Shown: positions 32,601 through 43,244 of the stretch, one piece after another
How the letters are laid out: every line of letters starts with the position of its first letter
Numbering within the stretch: the stretch's first letter is position 1
Assembly (NCBI GenBank): GCA_038501195.1
Contig: JBBPUQ010000004.1
Span: 1,550,001-1,614,000 of the forward strand
DNA: 64,000 nt
Direction of reading: 5' to 3'
DNA from: Nemania diffusa
Taxonomy: Eukaryota; Ascomycota; Sordariomycetes; Xylariales; Xylariaceae
Translations under genes and position numbers: made by a program
The notes under the pieces: generated by a model
Told to the model about the DNA's origin: nothing
Database searches by the model: none
What the model saw: only the letters and a program-made list of their open reading frames with translations

Positions 32601-35600
32601 CTCACCATTCTCCCCTGTCTCCTGAGGCTCCTCGTTGTCGTTATCTCCATTCCCAAGCTCTGACACTAAAGCGCTTGATCGCATTTTACCACGCCCCCGC
32701 TTGCGCTTCTTAGGCTGCTTTTTAAGCTTGGCTTTCAGGTTCAATTCTTCTTTCTCCTTTTTCAGATAGTAAAACTGGATAGCCGTACCAAAATCCCTAT
32801 TAGGGAGCAGCTCAGAAACCCGGCCCCACTGCTTAGGAAATTCCAGGTAAGCTTTTTCAAAAATGCCGCTCTCTTCCTCGGTGAAGTTGTTTACAGGTGG
32901 CAGAACGTCCCATGTTGCCACGATCTTTTCAGGCTGGACGAAACCCGTCTTGCTGCTGTAAAATTCGTTCTCCCTGTCCTTGTCTGTTTGGTACTGGCGC
33001 GGTATCACAGCTTCCTTATCAGTTCTGTATTTTTCTCTCTCAGCCTGCTGCTGCCGCTCTCGTTTCTCATCTTCGATTTTTCGCGATTCTTCTAAAACCC
33101 TTTCCAGATCACGTTCAGATGCGTACCTGCTACGTCGTGTGTTTTCAGGTTTTGGCTCCGAAGTCAACCCTGGCTTATGACCTGAGTCGCTAGCACCGAG
33201 TACACAGCTGAACTTCTCACGGCTTTTGACTGCAACGGGATCGTTTGACATCGTGAATCGGATGTAATCGTCGTAGTTCCCGCTATATACCTTCTTTAGC
33301 TGCGTTTCCATGGTGTGCTGGGCCCATGATTCTTCTCTTAGTCTTTGGAGGATAAATGCATTAATATCTGGTTGTAGAATGTTCATGGATTTGAGAAAGG
33401 ATTTATCCTTATCCCATGCCTTCTCGTCAAAATTCGGTAAGCTGTATAGAGGAGGTGTTTGCATATGCTCGCGTACAATCCCGATACTATGGAGGTCCAC
33501 GTCTTCGATATCGGTGTCATCATCATCTTCGGGCGGAGACGGGGTTCTAGACTCCCTTTTGCTTGTATTGTGTGAGTCGATTTGGGCCTCTTCAAAGGAC
33601 GGAATGACAGGCTCTCCTTGGAAAGCCGGGACCGCCAGCCCTGGAGGTGGTTGCAATTCAGAATCGATAGTGCTAGTCCCAGCATCTTCCATGGCTACAT
33701 CTCCATCATTGCTCTCCGGTTTTGCCTCGCTTGCGAGTGCTTTTGGTAGCATTGGAACGTCAGCCTCTTGTTCGGCCGATGGCTGAGGTTGCTTAGGTGT
33801 TTCACTGGAAGACTCAGCAAGTTCCTTCGTAACCGAAGGTAGAACAGGATCTTCTGTCGCCGGACGTTCCACTTCCTCATGGATAGGCATATCGATGATT
33901 CCGGGCTGTTCCTCAACCTTCGGGTCTAGCTTTGGAAGAATTTCCCTTGGATCCGTAGTTGGCTCTGGAATAGGGCCAACCATACCTTCCAAGCCCTCAG
34001 GCTCCGTAGCAACCCGGTTAATAGCTTCAAGCGATATGAAAGCAAACCGTAATATAGGGTCCATAGAGATAGAATCCTCCACCGCTTCTAGCTGCTTCAA
34101 CTCTTTCTCAACCTCCATCATTTCGGACTGAATTACATCCCCAAACTCTTCCTCATCTGACTCCGAAGATTGGTCTAGAATAGGCTGTCCATTTTGGCTT
34201 TCAGGCAACGAGATATGGATAACAGGCACTTTTAGGATTGACCGTTGATTCACGGGCGGCTCTGACTTTTCGGTATTCTTGTCACCAAGTCCGGCGTTTT
34301 CAGCCTCTTCAGTTAGTTCAGTATCAACCTGGACAGAGGTAGTGTCGTCTTTGTGTTTATCTCGATCTGTAGACGAGCCAGCGGATCGGGGCCTCGATTC
34401 GATTCTCGAGTCTTCGCCCGAATCTATATGTAGACCCCGGGGATAACCCTCTACCTTAGTGACTTGCATGTCCGCTTTTGCATCGCTACTGCCTGGTCGT
34501 TGATGAGAGTCCCCTAATTGATCTGGTTGGGGGCCATCCGATCGAAACCCAGCTGGTCGGGATTGAGCAAGGCTCAAGGACCTCCCCTGTTTGGGGGACT
34601 CAGGCATTCCTCTATTCTTCAAATTAGGGTTGATCCATTGCTTACTTGAAGGGCCGGGGCGCTGTGCGCGAGGACCCGTGGGCGGGCCCCTCGTGTCCAC
34701 AACAGATGGCGTAGTGGCGGGAGCAATGCGTTCATCCTTCAGGGCCCTTGGTCCCGTGGGTGGTGGCTTACCGGTAGCTGATCCCATATCGTTCGTCAGC
34801 GTCGTCCTATTAGGCACAGAGCCGAAAGAAGGTGCGGCAGGAGCTACGGGCGGAGGCGAGACGTCCTTTGATGTTGCTGGAGGTTCGTGAGATGTCCTCT
34901 CAAGTTTCGGCCGTGTCTCTCGGTCACGGGCATCTCGGTCATCTCGAGGATCGCGTGAACGCAATTCAGCGTCAAGATATCTACTTTCCCGTTCGCGGTC
35001 ATCCCTATCTCGGAAACGGCCCTCTTGAGACCGAGATCGAAAAGGGCCTGCGTATCTATCTCTGTCGTCATAAAATGGACGGCCACGGCCACGGTCCCAG
35101 TCTCCTCGGCCTCTCGCACGGCCACGGCCATACCCGCGATAGGGTATATCCCCACGGTATGATGAATGGGGATCAGAGGAAGAAGAGCCAGCTGAGAGCG
35201 GTCCATCTCGTGACCCACGTCTAGCTCTATCTGCATCTACACCAAGAGGACCGTCGCGCGAGTCTCTAGAGTCTCGAAAATCTCTCCCGAGTGGTGAGCG
35301 TGGGCGAGACGAGGGTCGACGCCCTCTAAAGCTATCCCTTTCGCGATCGCGCCATTCGGGGCGCTCACGCTCGCGACTGCGGTCGTCCCGATATGTCGTA
35401 TCTCGGCGCTCTCGGAAATCAATATCACCACGGTCTCTCCCTCGGTCCCGACTATCATCCCGCCATCCTCTACCCCGACCACGACCTCTGCCTCGGAACT
35501 CGCCTGAGTAGCCGCCGCCTCGGGGACCGCTGGGAGGGTCAAGCAGCGCCTTAGGTCCGCGTGGAGTATCTCTCGGTAGCGTGTCGCGAAAAGTATCTCG

Positions 35601-35792
35601 ATTCGTCTGAAAAGCGGTAGCATTCGATCTCGACTCTGCCGAGGAGCGTCTGAGGCCGCCATCGCTGTACAGCGACCTCCTATCCGGCGAACGGTCGCGG
35701 GACCTAGAGCGGCGTGAGTCGCCATCGTATCGTGGCCCCGTATAACGGGATGCCCTACGTTTTTGATCAGCCCTGTAGTGCCCATTGGTCAT
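29570..35792 (-). CDS. snt1: SANT/Myb co-repressor, Snt1 (Set3 complex) homologue
   Basis: Two exons, 35792-31896 and 31840-29570, give about 2055 residues. The 55-bp intron (31841-31895) has a GTACGT donor and interrupts the second SANT domain; joining gives HMRTKTAVMVKNYYTRRKD, the expected SANT helix 3. An arginine/serine/aspartate-rich N-terminus (RD/RE/SR dipeptides) precedes a long acidic region. SANT1 lies at ~955-1015 (WDVLPPVNNFTEEESGIFEK to AIQFYYLKKEKEEL), then a basic patch (KKQPKKRKRGRGK), then SANT2 at ~1260-1315. The last ~730 residues are proline/glutamine-rich, with RE repeats, HQQ runs and a terminal polyglutamine tract. In yeasts Snt1 is a subunit of the Set3 histone deacetylase complex, and it is related to metazoan NCoR/SMRT; the same role here is inferred. 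An alternative CAG acceptor nearby would give an immediate stop. Confidence 0.88.
29654..29695 (-). repeat. CAG/CAA repeat encoding polyglutamine (Snt1 C-terminus)
   Basis: Fourteen consecutive glutamine codons, mostly CAG with three CAA, lie 40-odd residues before the stop of the Snt1 protein. Confidence 0.9.
30099..30238 (-). repeat. Gln/His/Pro-rich codon repeat in snt1
   Basis: A CAG/CAT/CAA-rich stretch encodes interrupted HQQ and polyproline runs. It is imperfect, with mixed codons, so it is probably older than the pure CAG tract. Confidence 0.75.
31366..31404 (-). repeat. Hexamer repeat encoding Arg-Glu dipeptides in snt1
   Basis: Tandem GTTCGC/GTTCAC hexamers on the plus strand encode an alternating RE run (DREREREREREREREP type) early in the second exon. 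Confidence 0.8.
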
Positions 35793-37621
35793 ATAATAGA
35801 GACCAAGGCCTCAATTAAAAAGGAATATATCAGGAATACAACTTCTGCTGGGGACACATAGCGCATTGTCTAGGGGTTTGTAGGGACGAAACGTAGTTAT
35901 ACGTTACCTGGAACACCTAAATGGGCAATCGAACTTACATGATGGCGGAGTCAGATAGAAGGGATATCAATCCGATCTATATACTTTGCATAGAGACCGG
36001 TGCGAAAGTATACGGCTGAAGTCTAAGGGAAGTGCTGTTCATAGAGAACAGAGATTGCCGATAGAGTTTCGTAGTAACACAATAATAGCTAGTTGCACAA
36101 CTCCGAATCCAACTTTAACTAACGTACTCCTTATGTAAGGTTCTTGAAACACACACTAGGAGATGAACAGAGCCAAAGTAAAGCGCATGTATCAAGATGA
36201 GTGCGCGCAATGATGTAAAAGGAAGCCCTGACTGAATGGATGTGGATTTGCGTGTGCAGGAGAGGCTGATGATTGAGATTGCATTGGAGATCTTGAACAC
36301 GATTTGGTCTCGGAAGCGCCTAACGGTACGGTACCCAGGTACTTGCTCTGTATACAGAGTACTACCTACGCTTACCTTGAATGGCCTAGTTGGCTGTAAG
36401 GTCTATGCAAGGTAATTACCACCTCTCCTAAGTAGATACCTAGGTACCTAATGTAGTAGCCACGACTTACTTGTGTACTCCTGCTGTCATCTAGGGATAA
36501 AATACCAGGTAGATACTTGTATCAAGCATTTGGCGGCTCTTTTCTACATCTAAATGCTTACCTAGAGGTACTGTTTATAGGATATAACCTACTGCATATC
36601 TAATTACCTAGGTATCTTTCAAAATACCTAACTTGTGATAGGATTCAGGTAACATGGACTAACAAAGTGGGTACATGTAGGTACTTACAAAATATACTGC
36701 GCGCGTAGGTACTGTAGCAAACTGGATTTAAACAATCATATACATGTGAGGTAGGTACTGTTACACATAGGTAAACTCTAGGTTCCTTTGGTAGGGTCAA
36801 TTAGGTACAGCTATTTTTACCGAGTCTGAGTATGACTAGATAGGTGTGGTAGCCTAAAGCATCTTCATCTTCCTGGCATCACGGCTGTTCCTATTGAGTA
36901 CCTACATACATAGGTATATTACGCATACAGGGTACATTTATAGTTATATACTATATGTACAATGCTGTGGCTCCACTGCCACCTGGACGCCACCTTAGAA
37001 AACCCAAACCCTGCGGGTGATGCAGCATCAAATGCGTGACATTCAGCTTGCACTAAGACAGCAGACCTTCAAAGAATCCATCAAACAAGTGCAGGATGGA
37101 TGAAGGGAATTAGAATCAATTAAAAAGCAGAAAAACTGTCCATGCCCCTGTTCATCAAACAACAAGTGAAGCTTTGCCAGCCCTCCCAGTATCAATGGTC
37201 TCCACGAGGTTGCGCTTATTTTTCTAGAAGCAGATTAGTCATGTCATGCGGAGTGTGCTGAATCGAATCTAGAAACTGACTAGCCAGGCAGGCAGGGATC
37301 TACGTCCAAATCCACCCGCAGACAGGCAGGCGGGTACTGAGTCGTGGGCCCAATCGGAACCGCAACATTGATTTCAACGTTAATCCGAGGGCTTCTTATC
37401 CTCCGAGGGCCTAAGTATGGTCCGACATCTTTGTCCTTGTGCATGGCCGACGCCCATCGTCAGTAACGTGAGCGCGCCACCCCTCGCCCACTGTAACACA
37501 TGGAGTTAGTTATCGCCCGGAATCAGATATATGACTTGTCGAAAAGGGGTGGAAGGCTTGGGGTTGGGAAGCGTAGACCTAGCCTGGAAAGGAGCCAAGA
37601 AGAAGAATGTGATTTTGAGGT
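35793..37621. promoter_or_regulatory. Intergenic region rich in TAGGTA/TACCTA words; snt1 promoter
   Basis: 1.8 kb upstream of snt1 and downstream of the 38-kb gene. A dense cluster of TAGGTA, TACCTA and CCTAGGTA words covers about 36336-36930. A GTAAGT donor-like word on the minus strand near 35938 may belong to a leader intron of snt1, but I cannot fix its acceptor. No gene is seen. Confidence 0.5.
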
Positions 37622-38783
37622 TTACTTACGCTCAGACTCTAGGTTGGCCGCTTCCGACCGCCTTCTCTTCTGCCGAGTCTCAGAGCAAAGGGCCATGTCA
37701 GCCAACGTCAATCGTGCCTCGTCGTCTTCCGCTGCGGTAGAGGGCACTGCCTTGGAACTGCGGAAGCCTTTCTTAGGAACAAATCGGCGTTTTGTTCTCA
37801 GCTTTTTTCTGGCTGCATCTGCATCCTCTTCCATCTCTAGCTGTAGCGCTATGGGATCTAAGGGAAGTTTTCTTGTCTCCTCGATGTCAGCCTTCAACTG
37901 CTCTAATTTAGGCCAGGGCTGTCGTGCTTTTTGTTCCTCTCTGTCATACCAGAAGCCAGAGGCCTTATTGTGGTCGCCGTCGGCTTCGTCGATGTGATGG
38001 GCGGCCATTTCTTTTATCTTATTAGAGTACATCGACTGTGTCGTGTTTAGTTTTTCTACGTCCTCTTTCTTTCGAGGTTTCTGCACTTGCAATGCGGCCG
38101 CCTTTTCGTTTTGTCCCAGCTGTGCGATTCTTGTAGATCTACGTACCTCTGAATTTTCTTGTGAGCCCCATGAGAGTTGAGCCCCCATTTCCGAATTGCT
38201 CTGAGCGTATTCTTCAGATGAGTTTTCTCTAGTTGCATCAGAGTCTTCTGACCCATATTGCGGCGTGGTGCGAGGTATAACGTTGCTACTGGGTAGATTG
38301 CTGGGCCTATTGATAGTCTAGGTTAGCAAACAATACGGTATCAAGTAATAAACATTAGCCTATTAGGACTCAAGACTAATGACTATGAATGAAGCCATTG
38401 TTAAATCAGAATCCCTCGAGAGTCACTTACCGACTGCTATCACCGATGGAGTCGACCTCATTAGCAGAGGAGGAGGACTCGCCTACTTGTCCAGGCGGCG
38501 GAACAAGTTGAGATCCAGGAACGTTTGTTTCTTGAGCATTGCTCCACTCCTTGTGGCTCATCCAGTATAGGAGTCCAGCCATTTCAGAATCTGTGGCTGT
38601 CCAGGATTCGTTGCCCGATATCTCCTGTGCGAGCAAGAGCGATGGCACAGGCAGCTGCGTAGGTGGGCAAACAGGATGGTGAGGCGCACCTTGGCTATCA
38701 TCCTGCCCTTCCGTTTCGTGTGTATCTGTTTAACGATGAGTGTTGAAATACATATTGGGAGGGAGGGGGTTCGTACCTTGCAT
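37622..38783 (-). CDS. Unnamed three-exon gene, basic/coiled nuclear-like protein (328 aa)
   Basis: Proposed exons 38783-38777, 38725-38431 and 38306-37622 join in frame (328 residues). The 124-bp intron is well supported: both flanks are open and join as SIGDSSRPSNLPSS. The seven-base first exon (ATG CAA G) is less certain; the frame stays open for about 18 codons further upstream, so the true start may be in an earlier exon. The protein has an acidic serine-rich N-terminal half (EMAGLLYWMSHKEWSNAQ is the most structured-looking part). A basic, helical C-terminal half follows, with RRSTRIAQLGQNEKAAALQ, KASGFWYDREEQKARQPW, and two KR-rich clusters (KKLRTKRRFVPKKGF, RQKRRRSEA) that look like nuclear localisation signals. 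I do not recognise the family. A GTAAGT donor overlaps the stop codon, but splicing to the nearest acceptor would end within two codons. Confidence 0.6.
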
Positions 38784-39738
38784 TGTAGATGATGTGACAC
38801 ACGCCCTTTCTACCTCGATGTTGACAACTATAGGACGTTCTTACCGGTGTGGGTACCAGACAGAATGAAAATTGCCTAGGAAAGGTTCGAGTAGCTGATA
38901 ACACGGAATGTGCACCCGGGATGGAAAGAAACAGCTGATGAAGATTATTATACCTAAGACCCGGGGCGTTACGCAAACAACAGCGAGGGAGGTAGACGTG
39001 TGGGGGGTAGACGCGTAGAGAGGTAGACGCGTAGAGAGGTAGACGTGTAGAGAGGTAGACATGTAGAGAGGTAGATGTGTAGATAGGTAGACGTGCAGAG
39101 AGGTAGACGTGCAGAGAGGTAGACGTGCAGAGAGGTAGACGGGCAGGACCAGCGTGGGAGGTAGATGTGTAGGACTAGCGTGGAAAGGTATCAGGAAAAG
39201 GTAGCTACACATTATATGATAGAAGAATTACACTGGCCAGGATCACTAGAGCCACATAAGAAGATTATCCCCTAGGTAAGGCCTCGAATGATATTCTTAA
39301 AGAGAGCATCGTTCGCTGGAGTTTGAGATGTGGAAGGTAGCATAAAGTTTTGTTCACGAACTTGATTGTTAAGTATACAGGGATGGGAAACTGAAAAACG
39401 TTTAGATCAGATCAGATATAGGATACTGTCTATGTCTATACACTGTGACTTGGTGTGCTTAGCCTCCTATTCTTCGGCTATATCCATTCACCACGAGTTA
39501 AGAGTTCGTGTTCATGAGCACGCAAAATAACAACACAGCAGGTTATTAACGCACTGGTCTAAAACACACAAAGCTTGCAAAAGATCGTTTGCTTACTTAG
39601 ACTCTCATCTTACGAGTTTATTGTAGGCGCTTGAACATTAGCCTAGCCGCCTAGACATTTTCAACACCAAATAGCGTTGGATTTAGGATCTTGATCTCGA
39701 ACGTAATATACTCTAATGATAGCTTTGCGTTACGCAAC
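38784..39738. other. Intergenic region with minisatellite
   Basis: This 955-bp stretch lies upstream of the 38-kb gene and downstream of deoxyhypusine synthase. It carries the 16-bp tandem array listed below and otherwise A/T-rich sequence. No gene is seen apart from the possible extended first exon of the 38-kb gene (about 38784-38838). Confidence 0.55.
38990..39170. repeat. 16-bp minisatellite (GGTAGACGTGYAGAGA type)
   Basis: About ten direct copies of a 16-bp unit, nearly all starting GGTAGACG, run from 38991 to about 39145. Two longer variant units containing AGCGTGG follow. Copies differ at one to three positions. Because 16 is not a multiple of three, the same peptide pattern recurs in every frame, which explains the long repetitive minus-strand frame here. 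Confidence 0.9.
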
Positions 39739-40922
39739 CTAAGCATCTTTTGCAAACGTGCTTGCCACAATAAAGGGGAAACACGCGGAAGCCTCGAGGT
39801 ATACCTGTACTCGTCAGCTAATAAATCAAAACGTATTGTATCCAGAAGTGTATGGTATTACCTTAACATGATCGGCTCCTGGCTTAATCTTCCCCCAAGA
39901 AATGGCCTCGTCTGGCCTCGCTCCAGCATCACTGCCGTCAAATTCCTGCGCTGTATTTATGTAGACGGCATATTCGGCACCGTTCCTCATGAGGCAGGCG
40001 TTGGCAATATGGTGCTTAATAACACCACCACCAAGTATAATCATTCCCGCTCGCTTCGCGTGCACGGCTATGGTGTTTACTCGGCGTATATCCTCCACAA
40101 TATCAATCTTGAGCTGCCGCGGCGACGCTTTGAAAGTATGAAAGTACAGCATATCGCCTAGGCTCCCATCGGTTAGGGCTGGGCAAAAAACTGGTATGTC
40201 GTTCTTATATGCCCAATAATAGACCGACCTCTCATCATTGATTTCCTTTCCAAGCCGATGTATCACCTTCGATGGCGTCCAGTTAATCTCGTCGTCAGTG
40301 CCCTTGCTAGCCTCCTGTTCCTCCAGCATCTTATCTAGAATGGGCACGACCCAGTCTTCAAAGGCACAATAGTTAGCATTAGGGACCATGAGATTCCCGA
40401 TTCTGTTGAGGCCCTTAGCTCGGAGCTCGGAACCTTTTGCGCTAAAGGATGACATGTAGGTATCTCCAAGACACTTGATAAAGTCCTCCTCTACTCCCCC
40501 AGCAGAGGTTACGATGCACGAAACGTGTTTATGCTCCACTAGATACCGGAAGATTCCACGTAGGCCGGACGATATCATGTTAGAGGTATATCCCAAAAAT
40601 ATAGTAGTTTTGTCGCCAGTCTCCGGGTCACGCCATGCTCGCTTAGACTTATGTTATTTGTCGCCTCTTAATTTTAGACTCGGTGCTTTTCGCTTACCAT
40701 CTTGTTGATAATTTTGACAGCTTCCCCAATCGAAGAGGCTTGGAAACCCATGTTGGACATGCCCTGCATGATATCTTCCACGGTTATGGGCCTCCCCTTG
40801 AATGCGTTGAAATCGATTTCCTCAACCTTTTGTGCACCCTCAGGGAGCTCGTCTGAAGGAACCAGAACCGCGTTGGTGGCTTCTTCAGGCGGCATATTCA
40901 AATTCCCCTCGGATGTAGACAT
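39739..40922 (-). CDS. dys1: Deoxyhypusine synthase
   Basis: Three exons, 40922-40698, 40641-39862 and 39804-39739, give 356 residues, the usual length. The introns are 56 and 57 bp. The enzyme transfers the aminobutyl group of spermidine to one lysine of eIF5A using NAD, the first step of hypusine formation. Recognisable motifs are [83 protein letters not shown] and SWGKI. Lys326 corresponds to the catalytic lysine (Lys329 in the human enzyme). The last exon encodes the conserved tail [13 protein letters not shown]. Start: the ATG at 40922 gives [14 protein letters not shown], and a longer N-terminus is not needed. The gene diverges from cwc27. Confidence 0.96.
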
Positions 40923-41642
40923 TATGAAGTTTTTTGTCCTGGCGTATGTTTGTCTAGCGAGTAGGTTTTTGTTTGCGGGCAACAAACTGAGACTGGTATT
41001 GGAGGGGTAATAGACAGGGCTTTCGTTTTTCGACCTTGATTATCTAGCGAAGACTTTAATCGACTAGAAAGATAGTATTGAGAGAGGTGATCGTGTTTCT
41101 CGCCGTTTTTTTCTCCCTTTTCCTTAGGTTCGTATCAAGATTTCATTTGTATAGTGCTAAGCACTTGTAATTGGGATGTTACTTTAGTACCACTTTATAG
41201 TGCCCGAATAGGTATGCCGCGTTAATATGTGCCTGTGTACGGTAGGTAGGATACCTCATCTTAGGTACCATTCTGGTTTTTTTTTAGCGGCAGTAAAAAT
41301 TGAACCACAGCTTAAAATAACGTCGTGCATCAGGACTAGGTAGATAGCCTACAGGGCTGGCCTAGTAAGGCGGAGTCGCTGGGTGCCCTATGCGTACCTA
41401 GCCATTGAAGCTCTGATAAGATAATAATGCCACTAACCTACCTAAGCGATCTACCATCTGCATACATGTACATAGGTAAGCTTCGAAGATCTATCAAATC
41501 CAGTGACTACCTAGGTACCTACCTACCTATTTATCTATATGCGCGACAGTGCGATCGTACGCGCGGACCTCATGGGATTCTAAGTCTTAATAGATTCTCT
41601 TGATATCGTTCATTCAACGCATTACGCAGGCTGTGTAACACC
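40923..41642. promoter_or_regulatory. Divergent promoter region of dys1 and cwc27
   Basis: 720 bp shared by two divergent housekeeping genes. TAGGTA/TACCTA words cluster at 41241-41275 and 41455-41535 (including a CCTAGGTACCTACCTACCTA run), close to the cwc27 start. No other gene is seen. Confidence 0.5.
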
Positions 41643-43244
41643 ATGTCGTCCATCTACAACCTCGAGCCTCAGCCAACCGCGTCCCTTATTCTACACACGA
41701 CCCTTGGTGATCTATCCGTCGAGCTTTTCGCAAAGCAAACCCCGCTCACGTCTCGCAATTTCCTACAGCTATGCATCGATGGGTACTACGAGAACACGAT
41801 ATTCCACCGACTGATACCCGGTTTCATCATCCAGGGCGGTGATCCTACAGGCACTGGAAATGGGGGCGAGTGCATTTACGATGGCGGCGCATACAGCGGC
41901 GACCTGGACCCGTGGCCGATGGACCAACGGCGAGGCAAGAACGCGGGGCCAGCGGGCGTGAACTTCAAAGATGAGTTTCATTCACGGTTGAAATTTAATC
42001 GTAGAGGTTTGCTTGGCATGGCAAATGAAAGCAAACCAGATACAAATGGGAGCCAGTTCTTCTTCACCCTGGACAAAGCTGAAGAGTTAAATAATAAGAA
42101 CACCGTCTTTGGGAGGGTAGTGGGTGATACCATATATAATCTTGCGCGCATGGGAGATGCAGAAGTTGCCGAAGGCAGCGAACGGCCTCTTTATGCCATC
42201 AAGATCACCGGCACCGAAATATTGGTCAACCCTTTCGAGGACATGAAAAAGAGGATCCGCACCGCTCGACCTACAGAACCAACCGGTCTAGCAGAGAAGA
42301 AGAAAAAGAAACCGAAAACTGGCAAGAAGCTACTAAGCTTCGACGATGAGGAGGGTGATGTTGATGCCCCAATGATTAAGAAGGCAAAATTTGATTCACG
42401 GATTGTGATGGACGTAGATTCGAATGAGGATCCCCCGCCAACGAAGCCAGCAGTTGTGAAGCAGAAGGAGGAGATGGCGTCACGAAAATCTCTACCTGTT
42501 CGAGAATCTCAATCCGATGCTCCAAAGCCGCCGAAACCCTCGCCGCGACCCAGAGAAGAGAAAACGCCGCCGAAACGCCGTGAACTCTCCCCAGAGAGAG
42601 AAATGCCACCCAAAAAGTCGGCACTCGATCAAGCAAACGAAGAGATCGCGGCGTTGAAAGCGTCCATGAAACGGACGATACACTCAGAGCCGGTGCAAGA
42701 AACTAAGAAATCTGCTCTAGAACAAATGATTCCCGTGACATCATCACGAGGCCGGAAACGGCGTAGAGGAGGCGAAGTCCCGACTGCAGACGAAGATTTA
42801 TCTATATTTCAAACGTTCAAGACGAAGCTGAAGCAAGTGGGCCCTGAAAAGGAACAGCCTACAGTGTCATCAGGTGGTGACGTCGAAGGGCAGGCTTCTG
42901 GAGAGCTAGAAGGCGAGGCTGAGCTATGTGATCTACACTTTATAGCCAATTGTCAAAGCTGTACATCCTGGGATAAGGTAGACAAGGAAGATAGCGATGA
43001 TGAAGGGTGGATGTCACATTCTCTAAGTTTCGTTGCCGATAAGCTAGGTAAAGATCTAAACTACCGGAAGAAAGCTGAAGAAGAGCTGGTGGTCATAGAT
43101 CCCAGAGAAAAAGCTCGTACCCTTAAGGAGGAGAAGCGAGCCCAGAGAGAGGCACACAGTGGAAGATCAGGAAGGGAATGGGATCAAGCAAGAAATGCCA
43201 AGTTAGCTAGAGCGTCGGCCCTTGCTGGTAGAGGAGCTAGGTGA
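41643..43244 (+). CDS. cwc27: Spliceosome-associated cyclophilin Cwc27
   Basis: A single exon of 533 residues. The N-terminal ~200 residues form a cyclophilin domain with FHRLIPGFIIQGGDPTGTG, GMANESKPDTNGSQFFFTL and NNKNTVFGRVVGDT. A fungal-type insertion lies between the GGECIYDGG and FKDEFHSRLKF segments. The tryptophan that binds cyclosporin in cyclophilin A is replaced by glutamate (KAEELNNK), as in human CWC27, so isomerase activity is probably weak or absent. The remainder is charged and disordered, with KKKKKPKTGKK, a PPK-rich stretch and the C-terminal block DLHFIANCQSCTSWDKV ... WMSHSLSFVADKLGKDL that marks Cwc27 orthologues. The yeast and human proteins associate with activated spliceosomes. 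Start at 41643 (MSSIYNLEPQPTASLIL) matches the family. Confidence 0.93.
   Translation: MSSIYNLEPQPTASLILHTTLGDLSVELFAKQTPLTSRNFLQLCIDGYYENTIFHRLIPGFIIQGGDPTGTGNGGECIYDGGAYSGDLDPWPMDQRRGKNAGPAGVNFKDEFHSRLKFNRRGLLGMANESKPDTNGSQFFFTLDKAEELNNKNTVFGRVVGDTIYNLARMGDAEVAEGSERPLYAIKITGTEILVNPFEDMKKRIRTARPTEPTGLAEKKKKKPKTGKKLLSFDDEEGDVDAPMIKKAKFDSRIVMDVDSNEDPPPTKPAVVKQKEEMASRKSLPVRESQSDAPKPPKPSPRPREEKTPPKRRELSPEREMPPKKSALDQANEEIAALKASMKRTIHSEPVQETKKSALEQMIPVTSSRGRKRRRGGEVPTADEDLSIFQTFKTKLKQVGPEKEQPTVSSGGDVEGQASGELEGEAELCDLHFIANCQSCTSWDKVDKEDSDDEGWMSHSLSFVADKLGKDLNYRKKAEEELVVIDPREKARTLKEEKRAQREAHSGRSGREWDQARNAKLARASALAGRGAR

Noticed and set aside
38841..39212. Long repetitive minus-strand frame (Leu/Ser/Thr/Tyr-rich)
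   Set aside because: Produced by the 16-bp minisatellite, which yields the same peptide pattern in all frames; no sign of a real start or partner exon.
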